A stretch of DNA of 60,123 nt, taken from assembly GCA_016203455.1 (NCBI GenBank), contig JACQMR010000007.1, forward strand, positions 1-60,123, given 5' to 3'. A program made the position numbers and the translations under genes. Below the pieces are notes generated by a model. That model was not told the DNA's origin, ran no database searches, and saw nothing but the letters and a program-made list of their open reading frames with translations. Source of the stretch: Candidatus Wildermuthbacteria bacterium (GTDB lineage Bacteria > Patescibacteriota > Minisyncoccia > Minisyncoccales > UBA10102). Below, in pieces: positions 30,970 through 38,959 of the stretch (the stretch's first letter is position 1; every line of letters starts with the position of its first letter).

Positions 30970-32668
30970 CATAGGGTTGCTTGTTGTTGCCGGATGTATG
31001 TTTGCCGGGATCTCTCACGGAGCCAGCGTCAATGTAACGCTTCTTGTGGCGGGCCCGGGGGGTTTAATGACGAACACTGCCGTTGCGGTGCCTGATTCTT
31101 GTTCTGTTGAGGATTCGGCAGGAGTTGCGCATGTGTTCGGGGGCAATAGCTCCGTGTGCGCCTTGCGGGTTGCGGCAGAGGGAGGCCTGATATCAGGATT
31201 TGAGATTACCGACTGGGGTTTTGGTTTTAGCTTAGACAGCATCGGGGGAGTTTCAAACGAGCCGGACTGGAGCGAATTCTGGATTATATGGAAAAACGGG
31301 ACGCTTTCAGACCTTGGCATTGATCTTACAACTCTTGCAAATGGAGACGAATTATCTTTGGAATTCGGCCCCTGGCCCGGTGATGGCGCTGTCGTGGAGA
31401 CGGGCGGAGGACCCGTTGTCGCAGGTCCTCTTCCGGCAACATTTAATCAGGAACAAGCCGCGCTTTTTCTTGTTTTGAATCAGAATGAAGACGGTTCGTT
31501 CGGGTCTTTGCCTTTTTTGTCCGATTGGGTGGCAATTGCGTTTGGTGCATACGAAGGACAGAGCGCGAGCGTGGCGAACGCAAAGAATGCCCTAGCGGGA
31601 TTTTTGAAAGAAGATGCTACTTTGGATTCCCTGACCGATTATGAAAGAAGAGCCATGGCATTGCTGGCGTTGGGCATGGATCCGAGAAATGAGGGCCCCG
31701 TAGATGTTATCGCGAAAATTGAAGAGCAGTTTGACGGAGTGCAATTCGGGAGTCCTTCAGCCGCGAACGACGATATATTCGCTCTTTTCTCTTTATTGAA
31801 ATCCGGCTACGCAAGAGAAGACGAGATGATAAAGAAGAGTTTTGAGTTTGTCAGGTCTTTTCAAGCAGAAGACGGATCGTTCGGGGGAGTAGACATGACT
31901 GCCGCGGTTATACAGGCATTTGCGCTTGCGGGCATGGAAGACGAGAGCGTATCGCGCGCCCGCGCGTATCTTCTTTCACGGGAAGTTCGTCCGGGAGATT
32001 TTGGTAACGCGTATTCAAGTTCGTGGGCTCTTCAGGCGCTTTCCGCTTTGAACGACCGCGCGGATGCTTCATGGCTTGCTTCTCTTCAGGAACAAGACGG
32101 GGGATTGGCAGAAGAGACGCTTGATAACCGCGTATGGATTACGGCTTACGCGCTCCCCGCGGTTTTGGGAAAGGCATGGGGGGACATTTTGATTACGGCT
32201 TTGCCCGCCGCGGTTTCGTTTGAAACGGACGAAGGCATGGGTTTATCCAAGGGGGAGGGCGATGGCGTATCCGCCCCTCTAACGCTTGAGGAGATTCAGT
32301 TCCGGGTGGATGCGGTTGCTTTTGAGGTTGAGGCGCTTAAGCCCCAGGTTGCCTTATTGCGCGCTGAATATCTCGCGCGTCTTGAAGCGCAATCGCTTGC
32401 CGCGGGCGGAGAGAAAAAGCAGGTTCAAGAATATGTGGCGACTGCAACTGCCGCGGAGCCGTCGCTTGATTTTCAAGATGTTTCGCCTTCAACGGTTAGA
32501 TTTGACGAGGCGAGTTTTTCAGCGGATGTCGCAGGCGCGGTATCTCCCCGTTTCTTTCAGTCGCCGGGAGGCCTTATTGCCATGGCTGTTGGTCTGGGTA
32601 TGTTGATTTTTCTTATCTTGGGCAAGGGAAGGTTTACTTTTGCGGCGTTTTTGAGAAGAGCCGCCTAG
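30953..32668 (+). CDS. Transcobalamin/intrinsic-factor-like surface protein
   Basis: A 571-residue exported protein. An N-terminal signal (residues 1-23; VAGC could be a lipobox) is followed by a diverged DUF4430-like domain (24-145; FWIIWKNG ... NGDELSLEFG). An alpha-toroid (about 163-405) comes next with repeats NEDGSFGSL, AEDGSFGGVDM and EQDGGLAEE, the squalene-cyclase-like fold of the transcobalamin alpha-domain. A charged coiled-coil stretch (443-499) and a C-terminal membrane span (540-557) with basic tail end the protein. Animal carriers place alpha and beta domains in one chain; here they are partly split over two overlapping genes under a cobalamin riboswitch. Confidence 0.75.
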   Translation: MMKIFSIGLLVVAGCMFAGISHGASVNVTLLVAGPGGLMTNTAVAVPDSCSVEDSAGVAHVFGGNSSVCALRVAAEGGLISGFEITDWGFGFSLDSIGGVSNEPDWSEFWIIWKNGTLSDLGIDLTTLANGDELSLEFGPWPGDGAVVETGGGPVVAGPLPATFNQEQAALFLVLNQNEDGSFGSLPFLSDWVAIAFGAYEGQSASVANAKNALAGFLKEDATLDSLTDYERRAMALLALGMDPRNEGPVDVIAKIEEQFDGVQFGSPSAANDDIFALFSLLKSGYAREDEMIKKSFEFVRSFQAEDGSFGGVDMTAAVIQAFALAGMEDESVSRARAYLLSREVRPGDFGNAYSSSWALQALSALNDRADASWLASLQEQDGGLAEETLDNRVWITAYALPAVLGKAWGDILITALPAAVSFETDEGMGLSKGEGDGVSAPLTLEEIQFRVDAVAFEVEALKPQVALLRAEYLARLEAQSLAAGGEKKQVQEYVATATAAEPSLDFQDVSPSTVRFDEASFSADVAGAVSPRFFQSPGGLIAMAVGLGMLIFLILGKGRFTFAAFLRRAA

Positions 32669-32688
32669 TTCTCTTGTGAATAACAAGG

Positions 32689-32694
32689 TATACT
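32689..32694 (+). promoter_or_regulatory. -10 box of the sugar-phosphate operon
   Basis: TATACT ending 6 nt before the rpiB ATG at 32701; leaderless layout. No clear -35. Confidence 0.6.
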
Positions 32695-32700
32695 GAACGC

Positions 32701-33156
32701 ATGAAGATTTATCTCGCGGCAGATCATGCAGGATATGAATTGAAGGAGGCGGTAAAAGAATATCTGTTGAGCAAAGGCATGGACACAGACGACCTCGGCG
32801 CGTTTTCTTTTGACGAAGCGGATGATTATACCGATGTTGTCATACCGGCCGCCAGAAAAGTGGCAGAAGACGAGAAAGAAAGCAGGGCGTTTGTTTTTGG
32901 GGGATCGGGGCAGGGAGAGGCGATAGCCGCGAACAAGATACCCGGAATTCGGGCGGCCGTGTATTACGGAGGACCCCTGGATATTGTTGAACTGTCCAGA
33001 CGGCATAATGACGCTAATATTCTTTCGTTTGGCGCCCGATTTTTATCCCAGGACGAGGCGTTTCGCGCGGTTGACTGCTGGCTGGAAACGGAGTTTGAAA
33101 GTGGAAGGCATGGCCGGCGGCTTGAGAAGATTAGAGCGGAGGAGTTTGGCGCGTAA
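32701..33156 (+). CDS. rpiB: Ribose-5-phosphate isomerase B
   Basis: A 151-residue isomerase converting ribulose-5-P and ribose-5-P. AADHAG (Asp8, His9) opens the protein. The anion-hole loop reads FGGSGQGEAIAANK: the catalytic Cys of the E. coli-type enzyme is absent and a Glu (Glu73) stands where the Mycobacterium tuberculosis-type enzyme has its catalytic Glu. First gene of a co-directional operon through 38631, two bases before rpe. Confidence 0.9.
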   Translation: MKIYLAADHAGYELKEAVKEYLLSKGMDTDDLGAFSFDEADDYTDVVIPAARKVAEDEKESRAFVFGGSGQGEAIAANKIPGIRAAVYYGGPLDIVELSRRHNDANILSFGARFLSQDEAFRAVDCWLETEFESGRHGRRLEKIRAEEFGA

Positions 33157-33158
33157 CA

Positions 33159-33791
33159 ATGCAAAAGATTATCCCAGCGATTCTTACTCTTGATTCTTCC
33201 GCTCTGCAAAAGCGTCTTGCTGTATTGCGCGGCAAATCAAAGTGGGTACAGATAGATATTATGGACGGAACATTCGTTCCTAATACTTCTGTCGGCATCT
33301 CTGAATTGGGCGAAGCGTTTGAGGAGTTTAATCTGGAGATTCATTTGATGGTTTTGCATCCGGAACGCTATCTTGAGGATTGTTTTTCCATTGGCGCAAA
33401 GAGGGTGTATGTTCACGCGGAGAGCGCGAAAGAACTCGCCGAGATTCTCTTGCTTATGAAAAAGTATCCTTTTGACAGGGGAGTCGCGATAAATCCGGAA
33501 ACACCTATCTCCGGTATTCTCAAGGTCGCAAATGATGTGGACGCGCTTTTGGTGTTAGGGGTTGTGCCGGGAGCGCAGGGTCATGCGTTTATTCCTTCAA
33601 CCATTCAAAAAATACGAGAAGCCAGAAACGCGTTTCCTGATATGACCATAGGAGTGGATGGAGGGGTGAGCGAGGCGAATGTCCGAGATGTGTTTGGCGC
33701 GGGAGTTGATTACGCCGTGGTTGGAAGCGGAATATGGGAGAACGAAGATCCGATCGCGGCTTTCAAGAAGTTAGAGGAGATGGTAAAATAA
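33159..33791 (+). CDS. rpe: Ribulose-phosphate 3-epimerase family protein
   Basis: A 210-residue TIM-barrel enzyme of the non-oxidative pentose phosphate pathway. Family motifs: VQIDIMDGTFVPN, IHLMVLHPE, GVVPGAQGHAFIPSTIQKI and VDGGVSEANV. Metal ligands Asp33, His62 and Asp167 are kept, but the usual His before the IMD motif is Gln31. The enzyme may use a different metal geometry or be a related epimerase. It sits between rpiB and transketolase with almost no spacing, which supports the assignment. Confidence 0.85.
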   Translation: MQKIIPAILTLDSSALQKRLAVLRGKSKWVQIDIMDGTFVPNTSVGISELGEAFEEFNLEIHLMVLHPERYLEDCFSIGAKRVYVHAESAKELAEILLLMKKYPFDRGVAINPETPISGILKVANDVDALLVLGVVPGAQGHAFIPSTIQKIREARNAFPDMTIGVDGGVSEANVRDVFGAGVDYAVVGSGIWENEDPIAAFKKLEEMVK

Positions 33792-33795
33792 ATGT

Positions 33796-34656
33796 ATGCC
33801 TGCAAAGAAGTCGTATTCTGTCGCGGAATTGGAGGGAAAAGCCAACGAAATCCGCGAGGATATTATACAACTTTTGGTGAAAGCGGGATCCGGCCATACG
33901 GCCGGTCCTTTGGGCATGGCGGATGTGTTTTGCGCTTTGTATTTTAAGGTACTGAAGCACGATCCAAAGAATCCGTTATGGAAAGACCGCGACCGGCTTA
34001 TTCTTTCTAACGGACATATTTGTCCGGTACGGTATGTTGCCATGGCTCACGCCGGGTATTTTCCCAGAGAATGGCTGGGCGCATTCCGCCGGATTGATTC
34101 AATGCTGGAGGGCCATCCTTCCGTAAAAAAGATTCCCGCTCTGGAAACCTCGTCCGGCCCTCTGGGGGAAGGGTTGTCCCAGGCATGCGGATTCGCACTG
34201 GCGGCGCGCATGGACAACGCGAAATATCATACATGGTGTCTGCTTTCTGACGGAGAGCATCAAGAGGGCATGACTTGGGAGGCGGCAATGCTCGCGGGGA
34301 AGTACCGGTTGAGCAATCTCACCGCTATTATTGACCGCAATAACATACAGATTGACGGGAACACAGAGGATGTCATGCCATTAGAACCTTTGCGGGAAAA
34401 ATATGAAGCGTTTGGATGGCATGTAGAGGATGTTAATGGCCATGATATGCGGCAGATTATTTCAACATTAGAGGAGGCAAAGGCAATACAAGAGAAGCCC
34501 ACTTGCGTTATCATGAACACGGTAGCAGGCAAAGGGGTGGCTTTCGCGGAAAACGATTATAGATGGCACGGGATAACTCCGGATGTGGAGCAGGCAAGGG
34601 AGGCATTGCGGGAACTGCGAACATTGCACGGAAAGATTGAGTCAGAGATGGACTGA
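33796..34656 (+). CDS. Transketolase, N-terminal (ThDP-binding) subunit
   Basis: A 286-residue protein equal to the N-terminal half of transketolase. It has the AGSGHTAGPLGMAD entry motif, GPLGEGLSQACGFAL and the thiamine diphosphate motif SDGEHQEG...NN. Split transketolases are usual in archaea and in many Patescibacteria. The partner subunit is encoded at 34804. Starts 5 bp after rpe. Confidence 0.93.
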   Translation: MPAKKSYSVAELEGKANEIREDIIQLLVKAGSGHTAGPLGMADVFCALYFKVLKHDPKNPLWKDRDRLILSNGHICPVRYVAMAHAGYFPREWLGAFRRIDSMLEGHPSVKKIPALETSSGPLGEGLSQACGFALAARMDNAKYHTWCLLSDGEHQEGMTWEAAMLAGKYRLSNLTAIIDRNNIQIDGNTEDVMPLEPLREKYEAFGWHVEDVNGHDMRQIISTLEEAKAIQEKPTCVIMNTVAGKGVAFAENDYRWHGITPDVEQAREALRELRTLHGKIESEMD

Positions 34657-34699
34657 TTGGGAGGATTGGAAACATGTAAGCAATAAAAACGCCGTAAGA

Positions 34700-34795
34700 A
34701 TGAAAAATGCGAGAAATCAAACCGGAATGTTGATTATTGGCGCCTGTGTTTTTGTGACATTTCTTTTTTTGTATGTGAAACCAAGTATCTTCTAG
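34700..34795 (+). CDS. Small membrane protein between transketolase halves, 31 aa
   Basis: A 31-residue peptide: basic N-terminus (KNARNQTG) and one hydrophobic span (LIIGACVFVTFLFLYV). It lies between the two transketolase subunit genes, ending 8 bp before the second. No Shine-Dalgarno. It may be a real small protein of the operon or a chance ORF. Confidence 0.35.
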   Translation: MKNARNQTGMLIIGACVFVTFLFLYVKPSIF

Positions 34796-34803
34796 CGATT
34801 TTC

Positions 34804-35778
34804 ATGGAACATTATTTGGCACCGAATCATCTTGATGAAGCGAAGGTAATATGGGAGCCCATGAGGAATGGCGCCGGGAAGGGCGTTGCGGAGTTGGGCG
34901 AGATCAAAAAAGATATTGTAGTGCTGGCGGCAGATACCGCCGAGTCATCGCGCGCGCACTATTTTGCCCGCAAGTTTCCCGACAGGTTTATTCAGGTCGG
35001 GGTGGCGGAACAAAATCTTATTGGCGTTTCCGCGGGACTCGCGTACCAGGGCAAGGTTCCGTACGCGTTTACCTACGCCGCGTTTTTGCTGGGCAGGGCA
35101 TGGGAGCCCATTCGCACAACCATAGCGTATCCCGAAAATCATGTGGTGCTGGTGTCTTCTCACGCGGGTCTGGCAACCGGCCAGGACGGCCCCACCCATC
35201 AAATGACAGAAGATATTTCCATTACTCGTTGTCTTCCCGGATTTACGGTTGTTGCCCCCGCAGATTCAGAGCAGGCGAGAAAAGCCGTGCAGGCCGCGTA
35301 TGATCTCAAAGGACCCGTGTATATCAGGAATTGCAGGGAAGCAACCCCCGTGTTTACCACAAAAGATACGCCGTTTGAGATAGGCAAGGCGCAGATTTTG
35401 CGCGTGGGCAAAGACGCTACCGTAATTGGCCACGGATATATGGTGTATTGGCTGTTGCAAATCGCGGAAGAGTTGCAAGAAAAAATATCTCTGGAGGTGA
35501 TCAATGTTCATACGATAAAGCCCTTGGACGAAAAGACGGTTTTGGATTCGGCAAAAAAGACGGGCCGCGTGTTCGTGGCGGAAGATCACAATATTATTGG
35601 AGGATTGGGCTCCGCGGTTGCGGAATTGCTCGGGGAACGGAACCCGGCGCCCGTAAAGAGATGCGGAGTGCAAGATATATTCGCGGAATCCGGAACGCCG
35701 AAGGATTTGTGGAAAAAGTACGGATTAGACAAGGAAGGAACGCAATCGGCATTGCTTGAGTTTATTCGTAACGCATGA
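34804..35778 (+). CDS. Transketolase, C-terminal subunit
   Basis: A 324-residue protein equal to the pyrimidine-binding and C-terminal domains of transketolase: the conserved Glu in GVAEQNLIGVSAGLA, YAAFLLGRAWEPIR, SSHAGLATGQDGPTHQ and a C-terminal AEDHNIIGGLGSAVAELL. It pairs with the 33796-34656 product to form the active heteromer. Overlaps the next gene by 4 bp. Confidence 0.93.
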   Translation: MEHYLAPNHLDEAKVIWEPMRNGAGKGVAELGEIKKDIVVLAADTAESSRAHYFARKFPDRFIQVGVAEQNLIGVSAGLAYQGKVPYAFTYAAFLLGRAWEPIRTTIAYPENHVVLVSSHAGLATGQDGPTHQMTEDISITRCLPGFTVVAPADSEQARKAVQAAYDLKGPVYIRNCREATPVFTTKDTPFEIGKAQILRVGKDATVIGHGYMVYWLLQIAEELQEKISLEVINVHTIKPLDEKTVLDSAKKTGRVFVAEDHNIIGGLGSAVAELLGERNPAPVKRCGVQDIFAESGTPKDLWKKYGLDKEGTQSALLEFIRNA

Positions 35779-36755
35779 AGCCCGCATTTGATGTTATTTC
35801 AATAGGGGATACGCAGTATGATGTGTTCTTGGAATTGGAGCAGGAAACAAAAGTTTTGAAAAATCCCGAAGACGGCTTTTCGTATCTTGGCGTGGTGTTT
35901 GGAGAAAAAATACCGGTCAAGAAATACACCGCGGTTCCCGCGGTGGGAAATTCGGCGAATGTGGCAATAGGCGTCTCTCGGTTGGGATTGCGGGCCGCTT
36001 TATACACCGTGCTTGGCAAAGACGCCGTGGGCAAAGAGGAGGCGGATATTTTAAAACAAGAGAAAGTGGCGCGGGACTATATCGTTTGGGACAGCAAAAG
36101 AGGAAGTAATTTTTCCGCCGTGCTGAATTACAAGGCGGAGCGCACGATTTTGGTGCATCATGAACCCCGCGAGTACGCTCTTCCGCGGCTCGCTCTTGCC
36201 TCGTGGGTGTATTACAGTTCCGTGGCCGCGGGGCACGATGTGTTGCATGAACAGATTCCCGCGTATTGCGCGAAGAGCGGGGCAAAACTGGCGTTTAACC
36301 CAGGGTCTCATCAATTGCATGAAGGGCCGGACATTCTCGCCCCCATTTTGAGAATAACCGAAGTGTTATTTGTCAATAAAGAAGAGGCGCAGGTGCTCGC
36401 GGGAAAGGAAGACGATATGACAGAACTTATGCGTAAAATCCATGCGCTGGGTCCCAAGATCGCGGTTATAACCGAGGGGCCGAAAGGCGCGTATGTTTCA
36501 GACGGGAAAGCGTTGCGGCGTTTGGGGATATTCCCGGCGCCGTTGGTTGAACGCACCGGGGCGGGAGACGCGTTCGCAACGGGGTTTGTTTCCGCGTTGG
36601 CATACGGCAAGGATATTTCTGAAGCCATGAGATGGGGCGCGATTAACTCCGCTTTTGTGATACAATATATCGGCGCGAGGGAAGGTTTGCTGAAAAAAGA
36701 CGCCATGGATCGCGCGCTTTCTGATAATCCGCAATTTATGCCAACAATTCTATGA
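35775..36755 (+). CDS. PfkB/ribokinase-family sugar kinase
   Basis: A 326-residue kinase. The N-terminal GNSANVAIGVSRLG and GLRAALYTVLGKD, and the C-terminal ATP/anion-hole motif RTGAGDAFATGF with the catalytic Asp, define the PfkB family. The operon suggests a pentose or hexose phosphate substrate; 6-phosphofructokinase activity would let this bypass feed glycolysis, but the substrate is inferred. ATGA overlaps on both sides. Confidence 0.88.
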   Translation: MKPAFDVISIGDTQYDVFLELEQETKVLKNPEDGFSYLGVVFGEKIPVKKYTAVPAVGNSANVAIGVSRLGLRAALYTVLGKDAVGKEEADILKQEKVARDYIVWDSKRGSNFSAVLNYKAERTILVHHEPREYALPRLALASWVYYSSVAAGHDVLHEQIPAYCAKSGAKLAFNPGSHQLHEGPDILAPILRITEVLFVNKEEAQVLAGKEDDMTELMRKIHALGPKIAVITEGPKGAYVSDGKALRRLGIFPAPLVERTGAGDAFATGFVSALAYGKDISEAMRWGAINSAFVIQYIGAREGLLKKDAMDRALSDNPQFMPTIL

Positions 36756-37660
36756 ATGTAGTTCATGTTACAAGCAAAATTCCGCAGGAAGGTTTGGATT
36801 TGTTGATACGGCAGGGGTACCAAATACGCACGGGGCCTTTGAGCAAAGCAAGAGGAGCGCATGCTTTGCTGTGCATGTTGACAGATACAGTAGACGAGAA
36901 AACCATGGACAATATAGGCCCCCAATTGAAGGTTATTTCCAATATGGCCGTGGGACTGGATAACATTCAGATTGACGAGGCGATTAAGCGGGGTATTTCA
37001 TTTGCCAATACGCCCGGGGTTCTCACGGAGGCCGTTGCCGAGCATGCGGTCGCGTTACTGCTTGCGGTTGCCAGAAGAATCGCTGAAGCCGATGTTTTCG
37101 TAAGGGCAAAGAAATACAAGGGTTGGCAGGCCGATCTCTTGCTTGGCCAGGAGTTACAGGGGAAATCCGCGGGTATTTTGGGATACGGGAGAATCGGAAG
37201 CAGGGTTGCCGATATTCTGGAAAAAGGATTTGGCATGAAAGTCCTGTATCACGATGAGCGCAGAAACGAAATCGCGGATCGCAATAAGGCGGAGTATGTT
37301 TCTTTTGAGGATTTGTTGCGGAGGTCTGATGTAGTGAGTTTGCATGTTCCGCTCTTGCCCGGCACGCGTCATTTGATTGGAGAGAAAGAGCTGGGATTGA
37401 TGAAAAAGACCGCGTATCTTATCAATACTTCGCGGGGAGCCGTGGTGCATGAGAAAGCGCTCGCGCAAGCTCTGCGCAACAGCGTTATAGCCGGAGCCGG
37501 GATTGATGTGTTTGAGTACGAACCCAAGGTTGACGCTTTGCTCTTGAAAGAAAAACGCATTGTGCTTACGCCGCACATTGCTTCTGCCAGCAAGGAAGCG
37601 CGGCGCGCCATGGCGGAGCTCGCCGCCAAGAATATCATCGCGGTTTTGGAACGCGTATGA
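36752..37660 (+). CDS. D-2-hydroxyacid dehydrogenase (NAD-dependent)
   Basis: A 302-residue dehydrogenase of the glyoxylate reductase/3-phosphoglycerate dehydrogenase family. NAD motif GYGRIGSRVADIL about residues 147-159; catalytic Arg in NTSRGAVV, Glu in DVFEYEP and His in TPHIASAS. No ACT domain. Within a sugar-phosphate operon it might reduce glyoxylate/hydroxypyruvate or oxidise 3-phosphoglycerate. Confidence 0.88.
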   Translation: MNVVHVTSKIPQEGLDLLIRQGYQIRTGPLSKARGAHALLCMLTDTVDEKTMDNIGPQLKVISNMAVGLDNIQIDEAIKRGISFANTPGVLTEAVAEHAVALLLAVARRIAEADVFVRAKKYKGWQADLLLGQELQGKSAGILGYGRIGSRVADILEKGFGMKVLYHDERRNEIADRNKAEYVSFEDLLRRSDVVSLHVPLLPGTRHLIGEKELGLMKKTAYLINTSRGAVVHEKALAQALRNSVIAGAGIDVFEYEPKVDALLLKEKRIVLTPHIASASKEARRAMAELAAKNIIAVLERV

Positions 37661-38628
37661 TGCGAGATGTCATTCTGAATTTTCCGGAGCAGTTACAATG
37701 GAATCCCCGGATTGAGAACGAGGGGAATTTGGAACGCAAAGAAATCGCGGTCGTGTGCGGAATGGGCGGATCTCATTTGGCCGCTGATTTTCTTTCCGCG
37801 TGGGATCCTTCGTTAGATATTATTGTTCATAAAGAGTATGACCTGCGCGGTATTCCAGAGAGCGTATTGTCCGCGAGTTTGATTGTCGTGGCTTCATATT
37901 CCGGAAACACCGAGGAGGCGGTCAGCGCGTTTCTCAAAGCCAAAGAAAAAAATCTTGCCGTGGCCGTTATCGCGAAAGGCGGCGCGCTGTTGGAGCTGGC
38001 GAAAAAAGAATCGGCGCCGTACGCTCGCGTTCCGGACACGGGGATTCAGCCAAGAGCGGCTTTGGGATTTTGTCTTCTTGCTTTGCTGAAGATTTTAGGC
38101 AAAGAAGATATGTTGAAAGAAGCTCAAAAGATTGCCGATATGTTGCGGCCTGAAGCGTTGGAGCGAAAAGGAATGGAAATTGCCGAACAAATTGCCGGAA
38201 AAACCCCGATTTTTTACGCTTCCGGTCAAAACTATCCTTTTGCTTTTTCATGGAAGATTAGGTGCAACGAGGGAGCTAAGATTCCCGCGTTTTGCAGTGA
38301 GATACCGGAAGCAAACCATAATGAAATGACCGGGTTTGATATTATGGCTGGCACCAAAGTTTTATCTGAAAAGTTCTGTTTTATTTTTTTAACGGACGAT
38401 AAAGACGATATAAGGATTCAAAAGCGGATGAGCATTACCATGCAGATGTATGAAGATCGCGGATTTCAGGTTTTGGAAGTTCCGCTGGAAGGAGGGGCAT
38501 TTTTGGACCGGGCGTTTTCTTCTTTGATAACCGCGGATTGGGTTGCCTTGCGGCTGTCTGAAATTTATGGCACGGAACCCGAGCAGGTTCCCATGGTTGA
38601 AGAGTTCAAGCGCCGCATGGCGCGGTAG
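37657..38628 (+). CDS. Bifunctional phosphoglucose/phosphomannose isomerase
   Basis: A 323-residue SIS-domain isomerase interconverting glucose-6-P or mannose-6-P and fructose-6-P. GMGGSHLAADFL and SYSGNTEEAVSA mark the first SIS domain; EIPEANHNEMTGF carries the catalytic Glu and His of the Pyrobaculum-type enzyme. Last gene of the operon; overlaps its predecessor by 4 bp. Confidence 0.9.
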   Translation: MMRDVILNFPEQLQWNPRIENEGNLERKEIAVVCGMGGSHLAADFLSAWDPSLDIIVHKEYDLRGIPESVLSASLIVVASYSGNTEEAVSAFLKAKEKNLAVAVIAKGGALLELAKKESAPYARVPDTGIQPRAALGFCLLALLKILGKEDMLKEAQKIADMLRPEALERKGMEIAEQIAGKTPIFYASGQNYPFAFSWKIRCNEGAKIPAFCSEIPEANHNEMTGFDIMAGTKVLSEKFCFIFLTDDKDDIRIQKRMSITMQMYEDRGFQVLEVPLEGGAFLDRAFSSLITADWVALRLSEIYGTEPEQVPMVEEFKRRMAR

Positions 38629-38682
38629 TCGCGTGGAAAACGGTTCTTTGCGTATTGTTGGGCATGGAGGTAGAATAAAAAA

Positions 38683-38955
38683 ATGAACAAGGCATTGTTT
38701 TTGGGAATTGTTTTTTGCTTCTTGGCGGCTGTCGCGGGATTTGCTTATTACGCGATTTTTTTAAAACGCGGCGGCGACGAAATCACTCCCGTTCTTTTAG
38801 AAGAAGAGCAGGGAGGGCTTGGAAGCGAACTTTACGGAAAAACCGCGAATCCGGCGGAAAAGGTCCCGGAGATCAATCCTCTGGAAAAGATACGGGTTAA
38901 CCCATTAGATGGGGTGAACCCCTTTGAAGGAGGATATAAGAACCCTTTTGAATAA
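38683..38955 (+). CDS. Small anchored protein with NPxE/NPF motifs
   Basis: A 90-residue protein: one N-terminal membrane span (about 5-25) and an extracytoplasmic tail with INPLEK, VNPLDG, VNPFEG and KNPFE repeats. TAGAAT lies 6 nt before the ATG. The ORF ends just before the start of the Cys-repeat protein, so the two may be co-expressed at the surface. Function unknown. Confidence 0.65.
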   Translation: MNKALFLGIVFCFLAAVAGFAYYAIFLKRGGDEITPVLLEEEQGGLGSELYGKTANPAEKVPEINPLEKIRVNPLDGVNPFEGGYKNPFE

Positions 38956-38959
38956 GAGT

